Under the pieces are notes generated by a model. It made no database searches, was not told the DNA's origin, and was given only the letters and a program-made list of their open reading frames with translations. Made by a program: the position numbers and the translations under genes. Positions 15,135-24,193 of a stretch of DNA of 64,000 nucleotides are shown here, piece after piece. Source of the stretch: Streptomyces klenkii (GTDB taxonomy: Bacteria > Actinomycetota > Actinomycetes > Streptomycetales > Streptomycetaceae); contig NZ_RBAM01000002.1 in the NCBI RefSeq assembly GCF_003626645.1, positions 248,001-312,000 of the forward strand, given 5' to 3'. How positions within the stretch are numbered: the stretch's first letter is position 1; each line of letters begins with the position of its first letter.

Positions 15135-16582
15135 TTCTTGTCGTCACCCTCGCCGTCGGCGCCGGGCTGCTCGCCCTTCCCGCCCTCGCTCTTGCCGTCC
15201 TCGGCGCTCTTGCTGTCTTCGGCGCTCTTGCCGCGGGCGGCCTCGCCGAGCATCTTGTCGATCTCGGAGAAGTCCAGGTGCTCGCGGTGGACGAAGCCGT
15301 CCGGGTCGTCCAGGTCGGCCGCGGTCGGCAGCATGTCCGGGTGCTCCCAGAGGCCGTCACGGCCCTCCGGGCCGCGCGCGTCCGCCAGCGAGGCCCACAG
15401 CCGGGAGGCGTCGCGCAGCCGGCGCGGCCGCAGCTCCAGGCCGATCAGCGTCGCGAAGGTCTGCTCGGCCGGGCCGCCGGAGGCGCGCCGCCTGCGCAGC
15501 GTCTCGCGCAGGGCGCCGGCCGACGGCAGGTGCGGCGCGGCGGCCGCGTGCACGACGGCGTCCACCCAGCCCTCGACGAGCGCCAGGGCGGTCTCCAGCC
15601 GGGCCAGGGCCGCCTTCTGCTCCGGAGAGTCCTCCGGCTGGAACATGCCCTGCTGGAGGGCTTCCTGCATCTGCTCGGGGTGGGTGGGGTCGAGCTGGCC
15701 GACCACGTCCTCCAGCTTGGAGGTGTCGACCTTGATGCCGCGGGCGTAGCCCTCGACGGCACCGAAGAGGTGCGAGCGCAGCCACGGCACGTGCGCGAAG
15801 AGCCGCTGGTGGGCCGCCTCGCGCAGGGCCAGGTAGAGCCGGACCTCGTCCAGCGGGACGCCCAGGCCCTCGCCCAGCGCCGCGATGTTCACCGGGAGCA
15901 GCGCGGCCTTGCCCGCGGGGCCCAGCGGCAGGCCGATGTCGGTGGAACCGACGACCTCGCCCGCCAGCACGCCCACGGCCTGGCCGATCTGCGTGCCGAA
16001 CATGGCGCCGCCCATGGAGCGCATCATGCCGAGCAGCGGGCCCGCCATGGCCTGCATCTCCTCGGGCAGCACGCCGCCCATCGCCGCGCCCACGCGCTCG
16101 GCGACCGGGTCCACGAGCTCCTTCCACACCGGGAGGGTCGCCTCGACCCACTCGGCGCGGCTCCAGGCCACCGCCGTGCCCGAGCCCGACGGCAGCGACG
16201 TCACGCCGTCGAGCCACAGGTCGGCCAGGCGCACGGCCTCCTCGACCGCGGCCCGCTCGCCGGAGGTGACGCTCGCGTCCTTGGTGCCGTCGGCGGTGCC
16301 CTGCGCGACGGTCTTGCGGGCGATGTCCTTGGCCATGTCCCAGTTCACCGGGCCGCCCTCGTAGGAGAGCATCTGCCCGAGCTGCTGGAAGGCCGCCCCG
16401 AGATCACCGGGGTTCATGGAGCCGAACATCGCGGCGAAGGGGTTGTCCCCGGCGCCCTGCCCGCCGAACCCGAACGGATCCGCAGGCCCCTGGCCGCCCC
16501 GGCCCTCGCCCTTCTTCTTGCCGTCGCCGCCGTTCTCGGGCTCCTCCGGCGGAAGATTGAATCCGAATGGGGTGTCACTCAC
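15131..16582 (-). CDS. Zinc-dependent metalloprotease-like protein, DUF2342 family
   Basis: A 483-residue protein of the DUF2342 (F420-biosynthesis-associated / predicted zinc metalloprotease) family. It opens with a Gly/Pro/Lys-rich segment (residues 1-~50), then an alpha-helical core with G-V-L-A-G-E-V-V-G-S-T-D-I-G-L-P and the R-E-A-A-H-Q-R-L-F segment carrying the proposed zinc-binding residues, and ends in a charged tail rich in Lys, Ser, Glu and Asp. No signal peptide. The family is common next to NUDIX and SDR genes in actinobacteria, as here. The proteolytic activity is a prediction for the family, not shown. Confidence 0.8.
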   Translation of the reverse strand: MSDTPFGFNLPPEEPENGGDGKKKGEGRGGQGPADPFGFGGQGAGDNPFAAMFGSMNPGDLGAAFQQLGQMLSYEGGPVNWDMAKDIARKTVAQGTADGTKDASVTSGERAAVEEAVRLADLWLDGVTSLPSGSGTAVAWSRAEWVEATLPVWKELVDPVAERVGAAMGGVLPEEMQAMAGPLLGMMRSMGGAMFGTQIGQAVGVLAGEVVGSTDIGLPLGPAGKAALLPVNIAALGEGLGVPLDEVRLYLALREAAHQRLFAHVPWLRSHLFGAVEGYARGIKVDTSKLEDVVGQLDPTHPEQMQEALQQGMFQPEDSPEQKAALARLETALALVEGWVDAVVHAAAAPHLPSAGALRETLRRRRASGGPAEQTFATLIGLELRPRRLRDASRLWASLADARGPEGRDGLWEHPDMLPTAADLDDPDGFVHREHLDFSEIDKMLGEAARGKSAEDSKSAEDGKSEGGKGEQPGADGEGDDKK

Positions 16583-16773
16583 GGGTTTCCTCGGCTCGTA
16601 GGGCCGCCGGCGGAAGGCCGGCGGCGAATGCCCGACATCACCACCAGCCTAGACACCTCACCGGTATCCGGGCTTGGTGCTTCGCCGACCCGGGGCCTGC
16701 GGCAGGATGGACGTCACCTGGTCCGTACGCGTCATCTCTCGTACGTACTGAAGACAACCGCTGGAGACGCCCG

Positions 16774-17901
16774 GTGAGTTCCCCCGACCCAGAAGTTCGC
16801 GCAGCGCGAAACGGTTCCGCGCGAGACAGTACGAGCCCGCACGGCGGCCGACGGCCCGTCGTCGCGGTCACCGGTGCCGCGCGCGGCGTCGGCGCCCTGC
16901 TCACGCAGCGGCTCGCCGTGTCCGAGCACATCAAGCAGGTCGTGGCGATCGACGAGCGCCGCGGTGACGTGACCGAGGCGCAGTGGCACGTGCTCGACGT
17001 CCGCGACCCGGCGATCGCCGAGAAGCTGCGCGGCGCCGACGTCGTGGTGCACCTCGCGCTCGACCTCGACCTGGAGACCGACGCCGCCGCCCGCACCGCC
17101 TACAACGTGCGCGGCACCCAGACCGTCCTGACGGCCGCCGCGGCCGCCGGGGTGCACCGCGTCGTGCTGTGCACCTCCGCGATGGTCTACGGGGCCCTGC
17201 CCGACAACGACGTCCCGCTCGCCGAGGACGCCGAGCTGCGCGCCACCGCCGAGGCCACCGGCGTCGGCGACCTGCTGGAGATCGAGCGGCTCGCCCGGCG
17301 GGCGCCGCGCGCCCACCCCGGCCTGAACGTCACCGTCCTGCGGCCCGCGGTCCTCGTCGGCGGCACCGACACGGCCCTGACCCGCTACTTCGAGTCGCCC
17401 CGCCTCCTGGTCGTCGCCGGGTCCCGGCCGACCTGGCAGTTCTGCCACGTGGAGGACCTGGTCAGCGCCCTGGAGTTCGCCGCCCTGGAGAAGGCCGAGG
17501 GCGAGCTCGCGGTCGGCTGCGACGGCTGGCTGGAGCAGGAGGAGGTCGAGGAGCTCTCCGGCATCCGCCGCATGGAGCTGCCCTCCGCGGTCGCCCTCGG
17601 GGCGGCCTCCCGGCTGCACCGCCTCGGCCTGACGCCGTCGCCCGCCGGCGACCTCGAATACACGATGCACCCGTGGGTGGTCAGCGGGAGCCGGCTGCAC
17701 GAGGCGGGCTGGCGGCCGCGCTGGACGAACGAGGAGGTCCTCGCCGAGCTGCTGGAGGAGGTCTCCGGCCGGCACACGGTCGCGGGCCGCCGCCTCGGCC
17801 GCAAGGACGCCACCGCCGCGGGCGCCGCGGGGGCGACCGTGGCACTGCTGGGCACCGCCGCGCTCGTCCGCCGGGCCCGCAAGGCGCGCCGCCGGCTCTA
17901 G
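16774..17901 (+). CDS. NAD-dependent epimerase/dehydratase (extended SDR) family protein
   Basis: A 375-residue extended short-chain dehydrogenase. The nucleotide-binding motif V-A-V-T-G-A-A-R-G-V-G appears at ~31-41, D-V-R-D at ~73, and V-V-H-L-A-L-D at ~89. The catalytic region differs from a canonical YxxxK: C-T-S-A-M-V-Y-G-A-L is present but the Lys partner is not obvious, so the protein may bind rather than turn over its ligand. The C-terminus ends with one probable transmembrane helix (A-A-G-A-T-V-A-L-L-G) and a basic tail. GTG 16774 gives the conserved start V-S-S-P-D-P-E-V-R. Divergent from the DUF2342 gene across 191 bp. Confidence 0.8.
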   Translation: MSSPDPEVRAARNGSARDSTSPHGGRRPVVAVTGAARGVGALLTQRLAVSEHIKQVVAIDERRGDVTEAQWHVLDVRDPAIAEKLRGADVVVHLALDLDLETDAAARTAYNVRGTQTVLTAAAAAGVHRVVLCTSAMVYGALPDNDVPLAEDAELRATAEATGVGDLLEIERLARRAPRAHPGLNVTVLRPAVLVGGTDTALTRYFESPRLLVVAGSRPTWQFCHVEDLVSALEFAALEKAEGELAVGCDGWLEQEEVEELSGIRRMELPSAVALGAASRLHRLGLTPSPAGDLEYTMHPWVVSGSRLHEAGWRPRWTNEEVLAELLEEVSGRHTVAGRRLGRKDATAAGAAGATVALLGTAALVRRARKARRRL

Positions 17902-18038
17902 CGGCTCCCCGGGCCCGGAGAGGCCCGCAAGCCCGTACAAGGCCCGCACGGGCCCGTAGGACCGCCCAGGAGCCGTCTCGTACGGCTGTGTGAAAGGCAG
18001 GTCCTCGCCCGTCCCCCGCGTACGGCACGATGGGGGTC

Positions 18039-18497
18039 ATGGCGCCTACGTACGATCACCCCGGCGAGCTCGCTGCGGCGGACCCGGTCCGTCTGCTGGC
18101 GGTGCGCGACACCCCCCTGTCCGTGGACGAGGTCTTCTCGGCCGTGGGCGACCACGCCGCGGGAGGCACCGCTCTCTTCGTGGGCACGGTGCGCGACCAC
18201 GACGGAGGCGCGGGCGTCCGGGGGCTCGGCTACTCCGCGCACCCCACCGCGGAGGCGGAGCTGCGCCGCGTCGCGGAGAAGGTCGCGGCGGACTTCCCGG
18301 TCCGGGCGCTGGCCGCGGTCCACCGCGTGGGGGACCTGGAGATCGGTGATCTGGCCGTCGTCGTGGCGGTCTCGTGCCCGCACCGGGCGGAGGCGTTCGA
18401 GGCCTGCCGGCGGCTCATCGACGACCTCAAGCGCGAGGTCCCGATCTGGAAGCACCAGGTGTTCCAAGACGGCACCGAAGAGTGGGTCGGTGCTTAG
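18039..18497 (+). CDS. moaE: Molybdopterin synthase catalytic (large) subunit MoaE
   Basis: A 152-residue MoaE protein, which inserts sulfur from MoaD thiocarboxylate into precursor Z to form molybdopterin. Visible are F-V-G-T-V-R-D-H-D (~49-57), the Y-S-A-H-P-x-A-E segment, the H-R-V-G-D-L conserved loop, and P-I-W-K-H-Q with the catalytic Lys near the C-terminus. ATG 18039 follows a G-rich stretch; ATG 18030 would add three residues (M-G-V). No moaD is adjacent, so the partner must lie elsewhere. Confidence 0.9.
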   Translation: MAPTYDHPGELAAADPVRLLAVRDTPLSVDEVFSAVGDHAAGGTALFVGTVRDHDGGAGVRGLGYSAHPTAEAELRRVAEKVAADFPVRALAAVHRVGDLEIGDLAVVVAVSCPHRAEAFEACRRLIDDLKREVPIWKHQVFQDGTEEWVGA

Positions 18498-18501
18498 GGC
18501 A

Positions 18502-18581
18502 TGGGGGCACCTCCCAGCGGTAGCTGGGGGAGGGTGGGCGCTTAGGTCGTGGGGGCACCCCCAGCGGTAGCTGGGGGAGGG
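18502..18581. repeat. Two tandem copies of a Streptomyces-type hairpin repeat
   Basis: Two ~32-nt units, each a GGGGGCACC(T/C)CCCAG arm, a GCGGTAG loop and a CTGGGGGAGGGT arm, occupy 18502-18534 and 18550-18581 with near-identical 15-nt spacers (GGGCGCTTAGGTCGT-like). Similar hairpins are scattered through streptomycete genomes between genes. They may act as terminators or RNA stabilisers for moaE. Confidence 0.7.
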
Positions 18582-18723
18582 TCGGTGCCGATGCTCAGAG
18601 AAATGGCCTGAAGGGTCACTTCCGGTTGCGTAACCGGCCCCCTGACGTGAGCGTTGAGTGTGCGAAAGACTAATCTGCTCATCGGTCTTTTCATTGGCGG
18701 TGCTCGGGGGTCCGGAGGTCGGT

Positions 18724-18894
18724 ATGGCGGCACTCGTGTGGTTGCTGATTCCGGTTGCCGCGGCCCTCGTTGCTCTCCTGTGGGGCACCTGGGCCGCTCG
18801 TAACCGCAAGGCCGGGGACATCTCCGAGCTCGCCGGCTACGCACGGTTCCGCGAGGCGATGGAGCGCTCGGATTCCGGTACCGGAGTCTCCTGA
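18724..18894 (+). CDS. Small single-pass membrane protein
   Basis: A 56-residue ORF (ATG 18724) with one clear transmembrane helix (A-L-V-W-L-L-I-P-V-A-A-A-L-V-A-L-L-W, residues ~3-20) followed by a short basic and polar cytoplasmic tail (A-A-R-N-R-K ... Y-A-R-F-R-E-A-M). Conserved-looking but of unknown function. It lies between the repeat pair and the PDZ protease. An upstream in-frame extension to 18658 is not membrane-like. Confidence 0.65.
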   Translation: MAALVWLLIPVAAALVALLWGTWAARNRKAGDISELAGYARFREAMERSDSGTGVS

Positions 18895-19018
18895 CGCGCC
18901 CCCGGGCTCGCGCCGGAGCGCGGGCCCCTGACCGGGAGCCCCGGGTGGCCTCCCCGCCCGCTCCCCGGACGGACCGCCCCGCGGGTGGACTGTCAGACCC
19001 GTCCCGTACTGTCGTTCC

Positions 19019-20107
19019 ATGCCCCGCCGCACCGCGACGATGCTCGCCTCCCTCTTGATGCTGATCGCGCTCCTCTGCGCGGGCGTGCTAATCCCCGTGC
19101 CCTACGCGGAAATGTCGCCGGGGCCGACGGTCAACACGCTCGGTGAGCACGGCGGGGAGCCGGTCCTCCAGATCTCCGGCCGCAAGACGTATCCGACGAC
19201 CGGCAATCTGAACATGACGACGGTCCGCGTCACCGGCTCCCAGTACCGGATGAACCTAGTGGAGGCGGTCTACGGCTGGATCGCGCACGACAACCTGGTC
19301 GTCCCGCACTCCACGCTCTACCCGGACGACAAGACGCCCGACGAGCTCAACCAGGAGACGGCGGAGGAGTTCACCCAGTCCCAGGAGAGCGCCAAGGTGG
19401 CGGCGCTCAAGCAACTGGACATCCCGGTCGGCACGCGCACGGTGGTGTCGTCGGTCGTCAAGAACAGCCCGGCCGAGGGGCAGCTGCACGCCGGCGACGT
19501 GATCAAGGCCGTCGACGGCACGGAGATCAAGCAGCCCGGTGACGTCGCCAAGCTGGTCACCAAGCACCAGCCCGGCCAGAAGGTCACCTTCCGGATCATT
19601 CCGGCCAAGGAGGCCGCGGCGGCCGAGAAGGAGAAGCGGCAGCCCTCCGGCGAGCAGGACGTCACCCTCACCACGGCCAAGGCGCCCGACGACAAGCGGG
19701 CCGTGGTCGGCATCCAGGCCGGTACGGACCACACCTTCCCGTTCACGATCAACATCAAGCTGGCGGACGTCGGCGGGCCGAGCGCCGGGCTGATGTTCGC
19801 CCTCGGGATAGTCGACAAGCTCACGCCCGGGGACATGACCGGCGGCAAGTTCATCGCGGGCACCGGGACCATAGACGACAGCGGCAAGGTCGGCCCGATC
19901 GGCGGCGTCGAAATGAAGACGGTGGGCGCGCGCAACAAGGGCGCTCAGTACTTCCTGACGCCGAAGGACAACTGCGCGGCCGCCGCGAAGGACAAGCCGT
20001 CCGGGCTCACGCTGGTCAAGGTCGACACCATCGGCGACGCCGTCGGCGCCCTGGAGAAGATCCGCAAGGGGGATTCGGCGGGGCTGCCCCTCTGCTCGGC
20101 AGGGTGA
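19019..20107 (+). CDS. PDZ and Lon-type (S16) protease domain membrane protein, YlbL-like
   Basis: A 362-residue membrane-anchored serine protease. Residues ~8-27 form a signal-anchor helix, a PDZ domain follows (~135-205, with S-P-A-E-G-Q-L-H-A-G-D-V-I), and the C-terminal Lon catalytic domain has G-G-P-S-A-G (Ser255) and M-K-T-V (Lys300), a 45-residue gap as in Lon dyads. The region acts outside the membrane. B. subtilis YlbL helps degrade a division inhibitor. Unlike cytosolic Lon, there is no ATPase domain. The protein is divergent from nothing close; a 110-bp gap separates it from the converging PPA1309-type gene. Confidence 0.88.
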   Translation: MPRRTATMLASLLMLIALLCAGVLIPVPYAEMSPGPTVNTLGEHGGEPVLQISGRKTYPTTGNLNMTTVRVTGSQYRMNLVEAVYGWIAHDNLVVPHSTLYPDDKTPDELNQETAEEFTQSQESAKVAALKQLDIPVGTRTVVSSVVKNSPAEGQLHAGDVIKAVDGTEIKQPGDVAKLVTKHQPGQKVTFRIIPAKEAAAAEKEKRQPSGEQDVTLTTAKAPDDKRAVVGIQAGTDHTFPFTINIKLADVGGPSAGLMFALGIVDKLTPGDMTGGKFIAGTGTIDDSGKVGPIGGVEMKTVGARNKGAQYFLTPKDNCAAAAKDKPSGLTLVKVDTIGDAVGALEKIRKGDSAGLPLCSAG

Positions 20108-20217
20108 GGTCCCGCTGCCGGGTCTCCGCCCCGGCCCCGGTCCCCGAGCGCCGGACGGGCTGAGTCTTCAGCGCGCCCGGCGCCCGAGGCGCCCGGAGGT
20201 CATGCGGACCGGTCCTC

Positions 20218-20808
20218 CTAGTCCTCGAACGTCGCCGCCAGCGCCTCCGCCAGGCCCGGCACCAGGTCCGGGCCGGTGAGGACCTCGGTCGGCGAGTCCT
20301 TCTCGCGCAGCCGCACCGCGGTCTCCCGCGCGCCGTCCCGCAGCACGGCGACCGTCATCCGGACCTCCTGCCGCTCCGGGTGGGCGGCGACCCACTTGGC
20401 GAGCTGCTTCTCGCTCATGCCGTTGGGCACGGTGCCCTCGGCGGACGGCGGCAGCATCAGCCGCTCCACGGTCAGGGCGCAGCCCGTCACCGCGTCGGGC
20501 CACGCGATGGTGCCGAGGAACTTGTCCAGGGGGGTGCCCGCCTGGATCTCGTCCTGCTCGATCGGGGTCAGGGAGCCGGCCTGGGTGCTCTCGTCGAGCC
20601 CGAGCTGATCGGCGAGGCCGGGCTCCTGGGCGCGCAGCTTGCCGGTGTCGACCAGGGCGAACAGCCGCGCGGGCTGGTCCCAGCCGAGGGTGGCGGCGTA
20701 CTGGTCGATCTCGAGGACGGCGCGGGTCAGCGGGCTGGCCGCCATGGGGACGTCGCCGCCCGGGCCGGACGGAAGGGAGGGGTCGGGGGTGCTGGAAGTG
20801 CTGGACAT
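20218..20808 (-). CDS. PPA1309 family protein (conserved hypothetical)
   Basis: A 196-residue actinobacterial protein with no catalytic motif known to me. It opens with a short Ser/Pro/Gly-rich segment, followed by P-L-T-R-A-V-L-E-I-D-Q-Y, a W-D-Q-P-A-R-L-F-A-L-V-D-T segment and W-P-D-A-V-T-G-C-A-L. ATG 20808 begins M-S-S-T-S-S-T-P-D-P. It is divergent from the UPF0182 gene across 132 bp, the usual arrangement in streptomycetes, but a functional link is not established. Confidence 0.8.
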   Translation of the reverse strand: MSSTSSTPDPSLPSGPGGDVPMAASPLTRAVLEIDQYAATLGWDQPARLFALVDTGKLRAQEPGLADQLGLDESTQAGSLTPIEQDEIQAGTPLDKFLGTIAWPDAVTGCALTVERLMLPPSAEGTVPNGMSEKQLAKWVAAHPERQEVRMTVAVLRDGARETAVRLREKDSPTEVLTGPDLVPGLAEALAATFED

Positions 20809-20940
20809 GAGCAATATCGTGCCCTGAGAGTGACCGAAAACGGGAACTGAGTAAAGCCTCGGTAAGTTGCCACCTTGGGCCCTAGTATCGCTGGGCCCTG
20901 ATCGACAGCTCCATCCACAGCGAACTTCGAGGTGCGCACC

Positions 20941-23832
20941 TTGGCTTTCCAGATGCCGGACCGCGGCGGAGGCCCGACAGGGCCACGGATCAGAGTCGGC
21001 CGTCCGTCCCGGCGGATCCGGACCCTGCTGACGACACTGGGAGTGCTGGCCGCACTGGCCATGCTCTTCGTGATGTTCGCGGGGTTCTGGACGGACTGGC
21101 TCTGGTACCGCTCGGTGGACTACTCCTCGGTCTTCACCACCACCCTCGGCACCAAGATCGGCCTGTTCGCGGTCTTCGGCCTGCTGATGGCGCTCGCGGT
21201 GGGGGTCAACGTCTGGCTGGCCCACCGGCTGCGGCCGCCGCTCAGCGCGATGTCGATGGAGCAGCAGAGCCTCGACCGCTACCGGATGAGCATCGCGCCG
21301 TACAAGAAGTGGGTGCTGCTGGCGGTCACCGCGCTCGTGGGCCTGGTCGCCGGCGCCTCGGCGGCCGGTCAGTGGCGCACGTGGCTCCAGTGGGTCAACG
21401 GCGTCTCCTTCCACCAGAAGGACCCGCAGTTCCACAAGGACATCTCCTTCTACACCTTCGACCTGCCCTGGTACCGCTTCCTGCTGAGCTTCGGCTTCGC
21501 CGCCGCGGTGCTGTCGCTGATCGCCGCCGCCCTGGTGCACTACCTCTACGGCGGCCTGCGGCTGACCAGCCCGGGCCACCGGGCGACGGCCGCGGCCACG
21601 GGGCACCTCTCGGTGCTGCTCGGCATCTTCGTGGGCCTGAAGGCCATCGCCTACTGGCTGGACCGCTACGGCCTGGCGGTGAAGTCCAGCGGCCTGAAGT
21701 CCACCGACGGCTGGACGGGCCTGCGCTACGTCGACGCCAACGCGTATCTGCCGGCCAAGACGATCCTCTTCATCATCGCGCTGATCTGCGCGGTGCTGTT
21801 CTTCGCCACGCTGTGGCGGCGCACCTGGCAGCTGCCGGTGATCGGCTTCGGGCTGATGGTGCTGTCGGCCGTGCTGATCGGCGGGCTGTACCCGGCGATC
21901 GTGCAGAAGTTCCAGGTCCAGCCGAACGAGCAGGCCAAGGAAGCGCCGTACATCAAGAAGAACATCACGGCGACGCGCGAGGCCTACGGGATCGACGATT
22001 CCGACGTCAAGAACTACAAGGGCAACAGCAACCTGACGGGCAAGGACCCCGAGAAGGTGCGCGCCGAGGTGAACTCGACGGCCAGCCTCCGCCTCCTCGA
22101 CCCGAACGTCGTCTCGCCCGCCTTCCAGCAGGAGCAGCAGGTCAAGGGGTACTACCAGTTCCCCTCCACGCTGGACGTCGACCGCTACAAGGTGGACGGC
22201 AAGGAGCAGGACACGGTCATCGGTCTGCGCGAGCTCAACCTCAAGGGCATTCCCGAGCGCAACTGGATCAACGACCACTTCAAGTACACCCACGGCTACG
22301 GCGCCATCACCGCGAAGGGCACCACGACCGACAAGGCCGGCGCCCCGGACTTCACGGCCAAGAGCCTGCCGACCGAGGGCCTGTTCCCCGCCTACGAGCA
22401 GCGCGTCTACTACGGCGAGAAGACGACGCAGTATTCGATCGTCGGCGGTCCGCAGGAGGAGCTCGACTACCCCTCGGACAAGGGTGAGCAGAGCTACTCG
22501 TACAAGGGCAAGAGCGGCGTGAGCCTCTCCAACCCCGTCAACCGGGCCGCTTATGCGGTGGCTTTCGGCGAGCCGCAGATCCTCTACTCGGGCGCCATCG
22601 GAGAGGGTTCGCGGATCCTCTACAACCGCACGCCCAAGGAGCGCGTCGAGGCGGTCGCCCCCTGGCTGACCATCGACGGTGACGCCTATCCGGCGGTGGT
22701 CGACGGCCGCATCCAGTGGATAGTGGACGCGTACACGACGACGAACGGCTATCCGTACGCCTCCCGCACGACCCTCGGTGACACCACGGCCGATTCGCTG
22801 ACGACCGGGCAGCGCGCCGTGGTCGCGCAGCAGAACCAGGTCAACTACATCCGCAATTCCGTCAAGGCGACCGTGGACGCCTTCGACGGCAAGGTGAAGC
22901 TCTACCAGTGGGACACCAAGGACCCGGTCCTCAAGACCTGGATGAAGGCGTTCCCGGGCACGGTGAAGGCGAAGAGCGAGATCGGCTCGGCGCTGATGGA
23001 CCACCTGCGCTACCCGCAGGACCTCTTCAAGGTCCAGCGCGAGCTCCTCTCCCGCTACCACGTCACCGACCCGGAGACGTTCTACACGGGCAGTGAGCGC
23101 TGGGAGGTGCCGGACGACCCGACCAACACCAAGGGCAACGCCGTCCCGCCGTACTACCTGAGCATGAAGATGCCGGACCAGCAGAAGCAGGCCTTCTCGC
23201 TGACCACCACCTTCACGCCCAAGAACCGGCCGAATCTCGGTGCCTTCATGGCCGTGGACGCCGATGCCAAGAGCGCGGACTACGGGAAGATCAGGATTCT
23301 GAAACTCCCGTCCGAGACCTCGGTGTGGGGACCCCGGCAGGCGCAGGGCAATTTCAACAGCCATCCGCCCGTCGCCGACCAGATCAACATCTGGAAGAAG
23401 GGCGATTCCGAGGTCGAGTACGGAAACCTGCTGACCGTGCCCCTGGACGGCGGGCTGCTGTACGTGGAACCGGTCTATCTGCGGGGTGCGGGCTCCAATT
23501 ACCCGCGCCTGAAGAAGGTGCTGGTGAACTACGGCGACAAGATCGCTTTCCGGGACACCCTCGACGAGGCCCTGGACGAGATCTTCGGGAGCAAGGGCGA
23601 GCCCACGAAGCCCCCGGCCGAAGGCACCCAGAAGCCGTCGCCCTCTCAGGACCCCACCGTCAAGCAGGCCCTGAAGGACGCCCAGGACGCCTTCGCGGCG
23701 AGCCAGAAGGCCCTGGAGAACAAGAACTGGGCGGATTACGGCAAGGCCCAGGACGCCCTGAAGGACGCCCTGGACCGGGCCGCCAAGGCCGAGGCCAAGG
23801 CCGCCGAGAAGAGCGGCAAGCCAGGAAGTTGA
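20941..23832 (+). CDS. UPF0182 family large membrane protein
   Basis: A ~963-residue protein of the UPF0182 family. Residues ~25-330 hold about seven transmembrane helices (the first [11 protein letters not shown]), and the remaining ~600 residues form a large extracytoplasmic region with conserved N-N-P-E/Y-x-x-T segments, ending in a Lys/Ala/Glu-rich helical tail. The function is unknown. TTG 20941 is preferred because GAGG (20929-20932) lies 8 nt upstream; the alternative GTG 20932 overlaps that site. The stop is 43 bp before the first initiator tRNA. Confidence 0.88.
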   Translation: MAFQMPDRGGGPTGPRIRVGRPSRRIRTLLTTLGVLAALAMLFVMFAGFWTDWLWYRSVDYSSVFTTTLGTKIGLFAVFGLLMALAVGVNVWLAHRLRPPLSAMSMEQQSLDRYRMSIAPYKKWVLLAVTALVGLVAGASAAGQWRTWLQWVNGVSFHQKDPQFHKDISFYTFDLPWYRFLLSFGFAAAVLSLIAAALVHYLYGGLRLTSPGHRATAAATGHLSVLLGIFVGLKAIAYWLDRYGLAVKSSGLKSTDGWTGLRYVDANAYLPAKTILFIIALICAVLFFATLWRRTWQLPVIGFGLMVLSAVLIGGLYPAIVQKFQVQPNEQAKEAPYIKKNITATREAYGIDDSDVKNYKGNSNLTGKDPEKVRAEVNSTASLRLLDPNVVSPAFQQEQQVKGYYQFPSTLDVDRYKVDGKEQDTVIGLRELNLKGIPERNWINDHFKYTHGYGAITAKGTTTDKAGAPDFTAKSLPTEGLFPAYEQRVYYGEKTTQYSIVGGPQEELDYPSDKGEQSYSYKGKSGVSLSNPVNRAAYAVAFGEPQILYSGAIGEGSRILYNRTPKERVEAVAPWLTIDGDAYPAVVDGRIQWIVDAYTTTNGYPYASRTTLGDTTADSLTTGQRAVVAQQNQVNYIRNSVKATVDAFDGKVKLYQWDTKDPVLKTWMKAFPGTVKAKSEIGSALMDHLRYPQDLFKVQRELLSRYHVTDPETFYTGSERWEVPDDPTNTKGNAVPPYYLSMKMPDQQKQAFSLTTTFTPKNRPNLGAFMAVDADAKSADYGKIRILKLPSETSVWGPRQAQGNFNSHPPVADQINIWKKGDSEVEYGNLLTVPLDGGLLYVEPVYLRGAGSNYPRLKKVLVNYGDKIAFRDTLDEALDEIFGSKGEPTKPPAEGTQKPSPSQDPTVKQALKDAQDAFAASQKALENKNWADYGKAQDALKDALDRAAKAEAKAAEKSGKPGS

Positions 23833-23874
23833 TCAAGGCCCGCCCCGCGCCGTGGTACGGTTGTTCCACAACAG

Positions 23875-23948
23875 CGCGGGGTGGAGCAGCTCGGTAGCTC
23901 GCTGGGCTCATAACCCAGAGGTCGCAGGTTCAAATCCTGTCCCCGCTA
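23875..23948 (+). tRNA. tRNA-fMet (initiator, CAU anticodon), copy 1
   Basis: 74 nt without an encoded CCA. The hallmarks of an initiator tRNA are present: an unpaired first acceptor position (C1 opposite U72) and three G-C pairs at the base of the anticodon stem (C-T-G-G-G-[CTCATAA]-C-C-C-A-G). The T-loop is GGTTCAAATC. Identical over its full length to copy 2 at 26151. Confidence 0.95.
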
Positions 23949-23954
23949 CTTCAA

Positions 23955-23994
23955 GACAAGGCCCGGAGTCCGGCTACGGACTCCGGGCCTTGTC
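23955..23994 (+). terminator. Terminator hairpin after tRNA-fMet copy 1
   Basis: An 18-bp perfect stem, arms GACAAGGCCCGGAGTCCG and its complement, around a GCTA loop. No strong U-run follows. Confidence 0.8.
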
Positions 23995-24193
23995 GTTCCC
24001 GGACCCCGCCGGCCACCCCGGCCGTGCGGTGTCCGGGTGACGCGGACTGTGCGGGTTGTGTGCGGGGCTTCTGTGGAGAGTTTGGAGCCCCGTCGTGTCG
24101 GGAAGTCGGGAAGTCGACAAAACGCTGAAGTGACCTCACTGGCTGCGGTATACCAGGTGTACGCGGGTTGCGGGTGGTGCGACGATGGGGCTT

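Noticed and set aside
23875..23948. Prophage or integrative element attachment at the tRNA genes
   Set aside because: There is no integrase gene or partial tRNA copy nearby; both tRNAs are complete and identical, so an att-site reading has no support.
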